Part shown: in pieces, positions 1 through 5,399 of the stretch | How the letters are laid out: every line of letters begins with the position of its first letter | Numbering within the stretch: the stretch's first letter is position 1 | Origin: Cellulomonadaceae bacterium | GTDB lineage: Bacteria; Actinomycetota; Actinomycetes; Actinomycetales; Cellulomonadaceae | DNA length: 10,872 nucleotides | Direction of reading: 5' to 3' | Assembly (NCBI GenBank): GCA_031283115.1 | Contig: JAITCK010000011.1 | Span: 1 to 10,872 of the forward strand | The notes under the pieces: model-generated | Told to the model about the DNA's origin: nothing | What the model saw: only the letters and a program-made list of their open reading frames with translations | Databases searched by the model: none | Program-made: the position numbers and the translations under genes

Positions 1-3
1 AAA

Positions 4-18
4 TCTCAGATTGTGAGA
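4..18. promoter_or_regulatory. Candidate NdgR operator (palindrome) overlapping the ndgR promoter
   Basis: A perfect inverted repeat, TCTCA-GATTG-TGAGA, lies just upstream of the regulator gene and directly before its likely -10 hexamer. IclR-family regulators bind short palindromes, and NdgR/LtbR proteins are known to act on the leuC-ndgR intergenic region. The position therefore suggests an autoregulatory site that may also control the divergent leuCD genes expected just outside the window. The palindrome is seen directly; its role as an operator is inferred from position and family. Confidence 0.6.
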
Positions 19-19
19 C

Positions 20-25
20 TACAGT
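20..25 (+). promoter_or_regulatory. Likely -10 element of a leaderless ndgR transcript
   Basis: TACAGT fits the actinobacterial TANNNT -10 pattern and ends 8 nt before the ATG at 34. Transcription would then start at or within a base or two of the start codon. There is no Shine-Dalgarno sequence between the hexamer and the ATG, which agrees with a leaderless mRNA. The matching -35 would fall at the very edge of the window and cannot be judged. Confidence 0.5.
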
Positions 26-33
26 ATCGCATT

Positions 34-867
34 ATGGACAACTCTAGTGGTGTGGGCGTCGTCGACAAAGTCGCGGCGGTACTGACCGCGCTTGAAGGTG
101 GCCCACAGTCACTGGCACAACTTGTCACAAGCACAGGCATTTCCCGCCCAACCGCGCATCGTGTCGCCATGGCCTTGGAGCATCACCGGCTGGTCTCCCG
201 CGATTCGCTAGGCCGGTTCATCCTTGGCCCCCGCCTCGGAGAACTGTCGTCATCTGCTGGCGAAGACCGCCTACTGGCTTCTGCCGGGCCTGTGCTTGCC
301 GCCCTACGCGACCACACCGGCGAATCCGCTCAACTGTATCGACGCCAAGGCGACCAGCGCATTTGTGTCGCATCGGCGGAACGCCCCTACGGTTTACGTG
401 ACTCCATCCCCGTAGGCACCACCCTGCCGATGACTGCCGGTTCCGCCGCGCAAATCTTGTTGGCTTGGGAAGACGTCGACCGGATGACCCGTGGCCTACG
501 CGGCGCAGTGTTCAATGCGACCACCCTGTCAGGTGTGCGGCGGCGCGGCTGGGCACAAACTGTTGGCGAACGAGAAATCGGCGTGGCATCGGTAGCGGCC
601 CCCGTCTTCGGGCCTGCCGGGAAAGTTATTGCCTCCGTATCCATTTCCGGGCCTATCGAACGCCTCACCCGCCAGCCAGGCCGCCTCCACGGCAAGGCCG
701 TGGTCGCGTCAGCCAACCGGCTGAGCAGTATCGTCCAACGCACTAGCGAGCAGGGTGGCGCCGGTTTCGCTGGCCCCGCCGACGGCATCGAACGCCTGGA
801 CGCCCACCCCGGCGTCACCATCCCCGGCCTCCCCGGCCTCCCACCCCGGACGGGCCTGACCTTCTGA
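34..867 (+). CDS. ndgR: IclR-family transcriptional regulator, NdgR/LtbR type
   Basis: This is a 277-residue DNA-binding regulator of the group that controls leuCD and other amino-acid genes in Streptomyces and Corynebacterium. The N-terminus (MDNSSGVGVVDKVAAVL) and the winged helix-turn-helix at about residues 10-65, with recognition helix SRPTAHRVAMALEHH, are hallmark NdgR sequence. The IclR effector-binding domain spans about 75-238, including GESAQLYRRQGDQRICVAS, AGSAAQILLAW, SGVRRRGWAQ and SVSISGPIERLTR. I chose the ATG at 34 because family members start there; a GTG at 13 would add seven residues and put the start inside the operator palindrome. An unusual tail of about 40 residues (238-277), rich in Gly and Pro with a GLPGLPP stretch, extends past the usual family end near 240. 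The neighbouring tRNA-Glu, tRNA-Gln and gltX match the conserved actinobacterial locus. leuCD should lie divergently, out of view. Confidence 0.93.
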   Translation: MDNSSGVGVVDKVAAVLTALEGGPQSLAQLVTSTGISRPTAHRVAMALEHHRLVSRDSLGRFILGPRLGELSSSAGEDRLLASAGPVLAALRDHTGESAQLYRRQGDQRICVASAERPYGLRDSIPVGTTLPMTAGSAAQILLAWEDVDRMTRGLRGAVFNATTLSGVRRRGWAQTVGEREIGVASVAAPVFGPAGKVIASVSISGPIERLTRQPGRLHGKAVVASANRLSSIVQRTSEQGGAGFAGPADGIERLDAHPGVTIPGLPGLPPRTGLTF

Positions 868-873
868 GCAACA

Positions 874-908
874 AAAACGACCTGGACCGGGATGGCTCAG
901 GTCGTTTT
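874..908. terminator. Bidirectional intrinsic terminator between ndgR and the tRNA array
   Basis: AAAACGACCTG (874-884) pairs perfectly with CAGGTCGTTTT (898-908), giving an 11-bp stem with a 13-nt loop. The stem starts six bases after the ndgR stop codon. A T-run ends the structure on the plus strand, and the A-run at 873-877 gives a U-run on the minus strand. It can therefore stop ndgR from the left and the tRNA-Gln-Glu-Glu transcript from the right. Confidence 0.82.
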
Positions 909-915
909 CTACGAG

Positions 916-988
916 TACCCCCAAGGGGATTTGAACCCCTGTTACCGCCGTGAGAGGGCGACGTCCTAGGCCGCTAGACGATGGGGGC
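916..988 (-). tRNA. tRNA-Glu, anticodon CTC (distal copy)
   Basis: The minus strand reads GCCCCCA at the 5' end and TGGGGGT plus discriminator A at the 3' end, a 7-bp acceptor stem. The anticodon arm TCGCC-CTCTCAC-GGCGG places CTC at positions 34-36. The T arm is AGGGG-TTCAAAT-CCCCT. The length is 73 nt and no CCA is encoded. The gene is identical to the copy at 1013-1085, 97 bp away, and is the last gene of the array before the terminator. Confidence 0.96.
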
Positions 989-1012
989 ATAGGACTTGCA
1001 TTCAGTTATGAG

Positions 1013-1085
1013 TACCCCCAAGGGGATTTGAACCCCTGTTACCGCCGTGAGAGGGCGACGTCCTAGGCCGCTAGACGATGGGGGC
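1013..1085 (-). tRNA. tRNA-Glu, anticodon CTC (proximal copy)
   Basis: This gene is identical over all 73 nt to the tRNA-Glu at 916-988, with anticodon CTC and no encoded CCA. It decodes GAG and is the standard substrate of the GluRS encoded at 1472-2950. Identity with the other copy continues a few bases into both flanks, which points to a fairly recent tandem duplication. Confidence 0.96.
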
Positions 1086-1175
1086 GAAGGACTGCTTGGG
1101 CCGCACCGCTACAGGCGGTCGCACAAGCATCACCAGCGAGGCATCGTGGCCGCTAGGCCATGACGTCTCACCTTG
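1086..1175 (-). other. Structured spacer between tRNA-Gln and tRNA-Glu
   Basis: This 90-nt spacer sits within the presumed tRNA precursor. It contains an imperfect hairpin: 1138-1151 pairs with 1156-1169 around the loop GCTA, giving 14 positions with one mismatch and two G-T wobbles. A smaller hairpin is ACCGC (1105-1109) with GCGGT (1115-1119). No U-run follows either one, so they look more like RNA-processing structures than terminators. There is no T-arm sequence, so the spacer is not a fourth tRNA. Confidence 0.45.
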
Positions 1176-1247
1176 CTGGGCTACCAGGACTCGAACCTAG
1201 AATGACGGTACCAGAAACCGTTGTGTTGCCAATTACACCATAGCCCA
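1176..1247 (-). tRNA. tRNA-Gln, anticodon CTG
   Basis: The minus strand reads TGGGCTA at the 5' end and TAGCCCA plus discriminator G at the 3' end. The anticodon arm is ACGGT-TTCTGGT-ACCGT with CTG at 34-36, and the T arm has GGTTCGAGTCC. The length is 72 nt and no CCA is encoded. It is the first gene of the Gln-Glu-Glu array. In actinobacteria this tRNA is generally mischarged with glutamate by GluRS and then amidated by GatCAB. Confidence 0.96.
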
Positions 1248-1471
1248 AAAACATTGCTGGCCAGCAGGCCAACGGCGGATAACTCTACCGCACACCTGCA
1301 CCAACCACCAAACCCGTCAGGGGTGGGCTGCGTCACGCGGATTCCAGCCGTGGTCGCCGGTTCCCGTTATTCCTCGTACTCGCTAACCCTCCGTGCGAAG
1401 GAAAACCGCCTCACCGACCGCCCAGCGTGCGTAGCGCGATGACGCAACGGCAACTCACTCGCCGACGAGTA
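1248..1471. other. Intergenic region between gltX and the tRNA array
   Basis: I see no gene here. The part nearest the tRNA genes holds the array promoter and the leader palindrome. Directly after the gltX stop, ACTCG (1457-1461) and CGAGT (1466-1470) form a 5-bp hairpin with a four-base loop. It has no U-run and is at best a weak 3'-end structure. I noticed nothing else in 1312-1456. Confidence 0.5.
1282..1311 (-). promoter_or_regulatory. Likely promoter of the tRNA-Gln-Glu-Glu array
   Basis: On the minus strand TTGGTG (1306-1311) is followed after 18 nt by TAGAGT (1282-1287), reasonable -35 and -10 boxes. The start site would fall near 1275, leaving a leader of about 28 nt before the tRNA-Gln 5' end at 1247. 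That leader holds a perfect 12-bp palindrome, TGCTGGCCAGCA (1255-1266). The boxes are assigned by eye only. Confidence 0.5.
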
Positions 1472-2950
1472 TCAGATGTCAAACTTGGTCAAAGCCCGGT
1501 CAATGCGGGCCAGGGTTTTGTCGCGGCCCAGAACCACCAGGGATTCAAAGAGGGGCAGGCCGATGGTGCGTCCGGTGGTGGCGACCCGGACGGGGGCTTG
1601 AGACTTGCCCAACTTGAGGCCGTACCGCTCCCCCACCTCCAAGACAATCTGTTTGAGGGTGTCGGCGTCCCATTCCTGCTGGCCTTCGGCACCGACGACG
1701 GCGAAGGCTTGACGCACGTCGGCCAAGAGTTCAGCGGCGGGTTCCTTCATGGCTTTGACCCAGGACGCCTGGTCGTCGACAGGCTGGTCGAGGAAGAGGA
1801 AGTCGATGTTGGCGGGTACTTCTTTGAAGGCTGCCACGCGGGTTTGCAGCAGGGGGGCTACCTCGTGAAAGGCGGCAGCGTCAAAGTCAGCGTCGGCCCA
1901 GGGAACCGGTGCCAGCCCTGTTTCTTCATCCTCAACCCGACCTGGCCCCGCCAGCCAGGCCAGCACGTCAGCCTCAAAAACATCGACGGGCAGGGCGCGA
2001 ATATATTCACCGTTGAAGGACATCAACTTTTTGATGTCGAAGAAGGCTGACGCCGAGTTGACATCGGCAATGTCGAAGCGGGAAACCAACTCGTCAAAGG
2101 GCAAAATCTCTTCATCGTTGCCGGGCGCCCAGCCCAGCAGCATGAGGTAGTTGACCATGGCGTCGGGCAGGATGCCGTCAGCCAGGTAGTCCTCCAAGGC
2201 CACCTTGTCGCGGCGCTTGGACAACTTTTGCCGCTTCTCGTTGACGATGACGGGCAGGTGGGCCCAAGTGGGCGGGGTAGCGCCCAAGGCCTCCCACAGC
2301 AACTGCTGCTTGGGGGCGTTGGGCAGGTGTTCTTCGCCGCGGATGACATGGGTGATGCGCTCGTCCATGTCGTCAACAACGTTGGCGATCAGGAAGACGG
2401 GCGACCCGTCACCACGGGCGATAACAAAGTCTTCCATGGCGCTATTGGGGAAGGTGGGGTTGCCGCGAATAAGATCCACCACAGCCGTTTCACCCTCATC
2501 CGGCGTGCGGAAACGCAAGGCCCGACCCGGCTGATAGTCCAGGCCACGGTCGCGGCAGTGGCCGTCGTAACCCAAATGCTGGGATCCGGTGCGGGCTACC
2601 ACGTCGTCGCGGGTGCAGTCACAGTAATAGGCCTTGCCTGCGGCCAAGAGTTTCAGGCCCGCCTCGCCGTGCTGTCCAGCGTTGTCTGACTGGTAGTAGG
2701 GGCCTTCAAAGGTGGGGTCGTCGCCGTGCATCCCCAAGGCTGCCAGGGCGTCAAGGATGCCTTGGGTCCATTCGGGCTTGTTGCGGGCCGCGTCCGTGTC
2801 CTCAATACGCAGCACAAAAATGCCGCCCTGCCGTTTGGCCAGCGCCCAGTTGAAGAGGGCCGACCGGGCACCCCCCACATGGAACATGCCCGTAGGCGAG
2901 GGGGCGAAACGGACGCGAATGCCGGATGAACCGGCGGCAGGAAAACTCAC
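1472..2950 (-). CDS. gltX: Glutamyl-tRNA synthetase, probably non-discriminating
   Basis: This class I synthetase attaches glutamate to tRNA-Glu and, in bacteria without GlnRS, also to tRNA-Gln, which GatCAB then amidates. With the GTG at 2950 the protein has 492 residues, about the family norm. Visible motifs are [14 protein letters not shown] (14-27, HIGH signature at H24), RIEDTD (48-53), a Cys-rich insert with C110, C112 and C132 like the zinc site of some Glu[14 protein letters not shown] (204-215) and KLSKR (242-246, the KMSKS loop). A TTG at 3037 would add 29 residues unlike the family and overlap the upstream gene, so I prefer the GTG. TAGGCT lies 7 nt before that GTG and there is no well-spaced Shine-Dalgarno, which suggests a leaderless transcript. 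The tRNA-Gln and tRNA-Glu substrates follow on the same strand. Dual specificity is inferred from phylum and context. Confidence 0.96.
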   Translation of the reverse strand: MSFPAAGSSGIRVRFAPSPTGMFHVGGARSALFNWALAKRQGGIFVLRIEDTDAARNKPEWTQGILDALAALGMHGDDPTFEGPYYQSDNAGQHGEAGLKLLAAGKAYYCDCTRDDVVARTGSQHLGYDGHCRDRGLDYQPGRALRFRTPDEGETAVVDLIRGNPTFPNSAMEDFVIARGDGSPVFLIANVVDDMDERITHVIRGEEHLPNAPKQQLLWEALGATPPTWAHLPVIVNEKRQKLSKRRDKVALEDYLADGILPDAMVNYLMLLGWAPGNDEEILPFDELVSRFDIADVNSASAFFDIKKLMSFNGEYIRALPVDVFEADVLAWLAGPGRVEDEETGLAPVPWADADFDAAAFHEVAPLLQTRVAAFKEVPANIDFLFLDQPVDDQASWVKAMKEPAAELLADVRQAFAVVGAEGQQEWDADTLKQIVLEVGERYGLKLGKSQAPVRVATTGRTIGLPLFESLVVLGRDKTLARIDRALTKFDI

Positions 2951-2957
2951 AGGCGCA

Positions 2958-2963
2958 AGCCTA
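2958..2963 (-). promoter_or_regulatory. Likely -10 element of a leaderless gltX transcript
   Basis: On the minus strand TAGGCT is followed by seven bases and then the GTG at 2950, a spacing that would put the start site on the start codon. A GGGGAG lies about 17 nt upstream of the GTG, too far to act as a ribosome-binding site. No strong -35 is visible. Confidence 0.42.
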
Positions 2964-3002
2964 ACCGCTCCCCGCAGGTGGTTGATGTCGGCGACTGCAA
3001 TA

Positions 3003-3395
3003 TCACCAGCTGCCGAAGGCTTGGCGGCTGGGGACAACCTGCTTGCCTAGGGGGAACATAGCCAACGGGATCATTTTGATGTCCGCCCAGGCCATAGGGA
3101 TACCGATGATGGTGACAGCCAAAGCAAGAGCGGAAGCCAGGTGCATGACAGCCAGGGGAATACCGGCGATGATGAACCAGATGACGTTGCCAATGGCCGA
3201 ACCCACGCCTGCCGTCGGCTTGGCTACTACCTCGCGGCCAAAGGGCCAGAACACGTATCCGGCCAGGCGGAAGCAGGCGATTGAGAAGGGGATGGTGACG
3301 ATGGGGATGAGCAGCACCAGGCCAACAGCAAAATAGGTCACGGCCAGCCAGAAGCCGGACAGCACCAGCCAGATAATGTTGAGAAGAGTACGCAT
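3003..3395 (-). CDS. YccF-family inner-membrane protein
   Basis: This small membrane protein of 130 residues belongs to the YccF family, whose function is not established. It begins [18 protein letters not shown], which closely resembles the start of E. coli YccF. It shows the family's two related halves, each with a hydrophobic hairpin followed by a Gly/Pro motif: [23 protein letters not shown] near 35-57 and [25 protein letters not shown] near 98-122. Four hydrophobic segments are visible, at about 4-22, 21-40, 68-86 and 84-104, in tightly paired hairpins. I chose the ATG at 3395; one at 3425 would add MSDSDDTISV and has no better ribosome-binding site. CACAAT lies 7 nt before the chosen ATG. 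The gene ends 52 bp upstream of gltX on the same strand and is divergent from the yggS-like gene. Confidence 0.85.
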   Translation of the reverse strand: MRTLLNIIWLVLSGFWLAVTYFAVGLVLLIPIVTIPFSIACFRLAGYVFWPFGREVVAKPTAGVGSAIGNVIWFIIAGIPLAVMHLASALALAVTIIGIPMAWADIKMIPLAMFPLGKQVVPSRQAFGSW

Positions 3396-3402
3396 AACGG
3401 AT

Positions 3403-3408
3403 ATTGTG
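3403..3408 (-). promoter_or_regulatory. Possible -10 element of yccF-like gene
   Basis: On the minus strand CACAAT matches four of the six TATAAT positions and ends 7 nt before the ATG at 3395, the same spacing as at the other apparently leaderless genes here. No -35 is recognisable. It lies in the 96-bp region shared with the divergent yggS-like gene. Confidence 0.3.
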
Positions 3409-3478
3409 TCATCGCTGTCGGACATTGCCGGTGGGTGACCACCCTGAATGTGCCCCTGAACTTTTGGCCGCGCAACCA

Positions 3479-3484
3479 TAGACT
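3479..3484 (+). promoter_or_regulatory. Likely -10 element of a leaderless yggS-like transcript
   Basis: TAGACT is followed by seven bases and then the GTG at 3492. No Shine-Dalgarno sequence lies between them. CTGAAC at 3456-3461, 17 bp upstream, is a weak -35 candidate. This spacing is the main reason for choosing the GTG at 3492 over the one at 3435. Confidence 0.42.
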
Positions 3485-3491
3485 CAGTCTC

Positions 3492-4265
3492 GTGCCTGAT
3501 GAGTCTGTCATCCCTGCTGCTGTTCTTGCGCAGCGTATCGCTGATGTCCGACGGCGCATGGCCGCTGCCGTGCAGGCTGCAGGGCGCCCATCGGGCCAGG
3601 TGACCGCCCTGCTGGCAACTAAAACGCAAACTCCTGCCACTATCCGTGCGGCGGTTGAAGCCCTTGCCGCTGGGGCGGATCACCCGGCAGGGGCACCCGT
3701 TCTGATCGGCGAAAACCGGGTCCAAGAACTGACCGCTAAAGCAGGCGACCTGCACGATCTCACTGCAGCAGCCCGGATCAGCACCCACCTCATCGGCCCG
3801 CTACAACGCAACAAAATCAACGCCGTCCTCGCCTCACCGGCTGCCTGCATCCAATCGGTTGATTCCTTGCCTCTGGCTCAGGCGATTTCTTCGCGCTGCC
3901 TGCGCGCAGGCCGAACGATGAACGTGATGGTGCAGGTCAACGTGTCCGACGAGGCATCCAAAAGCGGGGTGGCCCCGCACGACGCACTAGCGCTGGCCCT
4001 CGCGGTAGCCTTGCTACCCGGCCTGCGCTTGACCGGCCTGATGACCATCGGCGCCCACACCAGCGACCAGGCCGTCATCCGTCGAGGCTACGCCTGCCTG
4101 CGCGAGATCAGAGACGCCGTCCAAGCCAGCGGGGCACCAGGCACGGAAGCAGCCCACCACCTGTCCATGGGCATGAGTAGCGACCTGGAACTCGCTATCG
4201 CGGAAGGCGCCAGCATGGTGCGCATCGGATCGGCAATCTTTGGCAGCCGCCCCACAACCCATTGA
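3492..4265 (+). CDS. YggS/PLPBP-family pyridoxal-phosphate homeostasis protein
   Basis: This protein has the fold-type III (alanine racemase-like barrel) sequence of the YggS/PROSC family. These proteins bind pyridoxal 5'-phosphate and buffer vitamin B6 and amino-acid pools; no enzymatic reaction is established for them. Starting at the GTG at 3492 it has 257 residues, slightly above the usual 230 or so. Motifs in order are LLATKTQTP with the PLP lysine K44, GENRVQE (73-79), [10 protein letters not shown] (99-108), SVDSL (122-126), [14 protein letters not shown] (147-160), GLMTIG (182-187), [13 protein letters not shown] (224-236) and VRIGSAIFG (243-251), which includes phosphate-binding residues. 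A GTG at 3435 would add 19 residues unlike the family. In many actinobacteria yggS lies in the ftsZ-sepF cluster; here it stands apart, divergent from the yccF-like gene. Confidence 0.92.
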   Translation: MPDESVIPAAVLAQRIADVRRRMAAAVQAAGRPSGQVTALLATKTQTPATIRAAVEALAAGADHPAGAPVLIGENRVQELTAKAGDLHDLTAAARISTHLIGPLQRNKINAVLASPAACIQSVDSLPLAQAISSRCLRAGRTMNVMVQVNVSDEASKSGVAPHDALALALAVALLPGLRLTGLMTIGAHTSDQAVIRRGYACLREIRDAVQASGAPGTEAAHHLSMGMSSDLELAIAEGASMVRIGSAIFGSRPTTH

Positions 4266-4347
4266 CCGCTGCCTGACCGCCAACAAAGTCCCCAAAAACC
4301 TCGGTCGCAACCAGTGGCGTTAGCGGGCCAGGCGGCGGCATGAGCAA

Positions 4348-4353
4348 TACACT
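4348..4353 (+). promoter_or_regulatory. Likely -10 element of a leaderless transcript for the 4361 gene
   Basis: TACACT ends exactly 7 nt before the ATG at 4361. A GAGG lies only one base from the ATG, too close to work as a normal ribosome-binding site. This favours ATG 4361 over the in-frame ATG at 4340, which lies upstream of the hexamer. No clear -35 is seen. Confidence 0.42.
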
Positions 4354-4360
4354 ACGAGGC

Positions 4361-5353
4361 ATGGCATCCACAGGTAAAAAACCAGCCAAGACTCCCGCAT
4401 CGAAGCCCGCGTCCACCAAGAAAGAGGCTGCGGCCGCCCTTGACGCCGACGCCGTCGAAGCAGCCACAACCGACACTGCTGCTGACACTGTCACCGACAC
4501 CACCGCCGTCGAACCCACTGCCGAACCCGCCGTAAAAAAGGCGTCAAAGAAGAAGGCGGCAGCGCCTCCCATCTTTACTCCCACGGCGGAAGCCAAGAGC
4601 AAGGCCACCACTCACCGCATTGTCGCGCTGATTTTGTGGCTCGCGGCTATCGGCCTGGAAGCCTTCGCTATCTTCTGGGTGCTGCGGCCACCCTTCGATG
4701 AAATGGCTGCCGACCACGGCTTCCCGCAATGGCGCTGGTGGCTGCTTATCGGCCTCATCGTTGTCATTGGTGTGCTGGCCGTCATCGGATCGCAGTTGTG
4801 GAAGAAGGCCAACCATCTTGATCCGGCCTCCAACAAGCAGCCGGTGCGGTTCTTTGTGCAAAACCAGTTGGGCGCCATCATCTCGATCATCGCCTTCCTG
4901 CCGTTGGTCATCATGATCTTCAACAACAAAGACATGGACGCCAAGCAGAAAAACATTGCCGGTATTGTCGGCATCGCTGTCGCACTGGCTTCCACCCTGC
5001 TAGGCGTCGACTTCAAGCCCCTGTCGCAGGAGCAGGCAGCCGTCGAATCGCAGGTTGTCACCCAACTCATGGGTCACGATGAAGTCTGGTGGAGCCACGG
5101 CGGCCATGTCATGCACCTCTGTGAGACGGTTCCGGCCCTAGCCAACTCGGCCAACGTGGAAAGTGGCACCACAGCCCAGGCCTTCGCTACCGGCCACATG
5201 GACGGCATCACCCTGCAACTGGCCCAAGAACTCACCCAATGCGGGCAGCCTGTCCCCGACAACCTGCCCGACATTCTCACCTGGGTACGTCAAGCCCGCG
5301 GCGACCTCAACGACAACGGTACGGGCGGAGTCACTGACAACCCCACACCGTAA
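4361..5353 (+). CDS. Uncharacterised actinobacterial membrane protein with Lys/Ala-rich N-terminal tail
   Basis: I know of no assigned function. The 330-residue protein has three parts. Residues 1-82 form a low-complexity tail rich in Lys, Ala, Thr and Pro, with basic clusters (GKKPAK, KKASKKKAA) flanking an acidic Asp/Thr/Ala stretch; it recalls histone H1-like tails. Residues 86-215 hold four hydrophobic segments, at about 86-107, 124-147, 168-187 and 198-215. Conserved-looking loops include SQLWKKANHLDPAS (144-157), FFVQNQLGAI, IFNNKDMDAKQKNIAG and GVDFKP. Residues 222-330 form a soluble domain with EVWWSHGGHVMHLC (H249, H252, C254), GTTAQAFATGH and C294. It resembles small domains where a His/Cys motif precedes a GT.x.A...G motif, but without their usual Cys pairs. 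Positive residues flanking the helices suggest that the basic tail is cytoplasmic. The DUF4349 lipoprotein follows after 46 bp on the same strand, probably in one operon. Confidence 0.8.
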   Translation: MASTGKKPAKTPASKPASTKKEAAAALDADAVEAATTDTAADTVTDTTAVEPTAEPAVKKASKKKAAAPPIFTPTAEAKSKATTHRIVALILWLAAIGLEAFAIFWVLRPPFDEMAADHGFPQWRWWLLIGLIVVIGVLAVIGSQLWKKANHLDPASNKQPVRFFVQNQLGAIISIIAFLPLVIMIFNNKDMDAKQKNIAGIVGIAVALASTLLGVDFKPLSQEQAAVESQVVTQLMGHDEVWWSHGGHVMHLCETVPALANSANVESGTTAQAFATGHMDGITLQLAQELTQCGQPVPDNLPDILTWVRQARGDLNDNGTGGVTDNPTP

Positions 5354-5386
5354 CCACCCGTCACCTGCCATCAACCAACCCCCATT

Positions 5387-5392
5387 GAGGTG
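5387..5392 (+). promoter_or_regulatory. Shine-Dalgarno sequence of the DUF4349 lipoprotein gene
   Basis: GAGGTG ends 7 nt before the ATG at 5400 and is one of only two well-spaced Shine-Dalgarno sequences in the window. No -10-like hexamer is seen in the 46-bp gap after the upstream gene, which supports co-transcription with it. Confidence 0.7.
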
Positions 5393-5399
5393 AGATGCC

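Larger units (their letters stand above)
910..1093. repeat. Tandem duplication, 97-bp period, each unit containing tRNA-Glu
   Basis: Positions 910-996 and 1007-1093 align at an offset of 97 bp. I count three mismatches (912/1009, 989/1086, 990/1087), all outside the tRNA bodies. Similarity stops abruptly on both sides. The duplicated unit thus consists of the tRNA gene with only a few flanking bases, and it has no promoter of its own. Confidence 0.85.

Noticed and set aside
1086..1175. A fourth tRNA, or a tRNA pseudogene, in the spacer
   Set aside because: There is no T-arm sequence, acceptor stem or credible anticodon arm. Only a few words resemble the tRNA-Glu D arm, so I list it as a structured spacer.
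1427..2050. Plus-strand open frame of 207 codons opposite gltX
   Set aside because: It lies antisense to the conserved gltX frame, has no recognisable motif and arises from GC-rich codon structure.
2951..3037. Longer gltX reading frame from a TTG at 3037
   Set aside because: The added 29 residues do not resemble the family, and the extension overlaps the end of the upstream yccF-like gene. The GTG at 2950 gives the usual protein length.
3435..3491. Longer start for the yggS-like gene at GTG 3435
   Set aside because: The extra 19 residues are not typical of the family, and a good -10 hexamer lies just before the later GTG at 3492.
3396..3788. Upstream extension of the yccF-like frame to 3788
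   Set aside because: The extra residues run antisense into the yggS-like gene. YccF proteins begin at the MRTLLN motif encoded from 3395.
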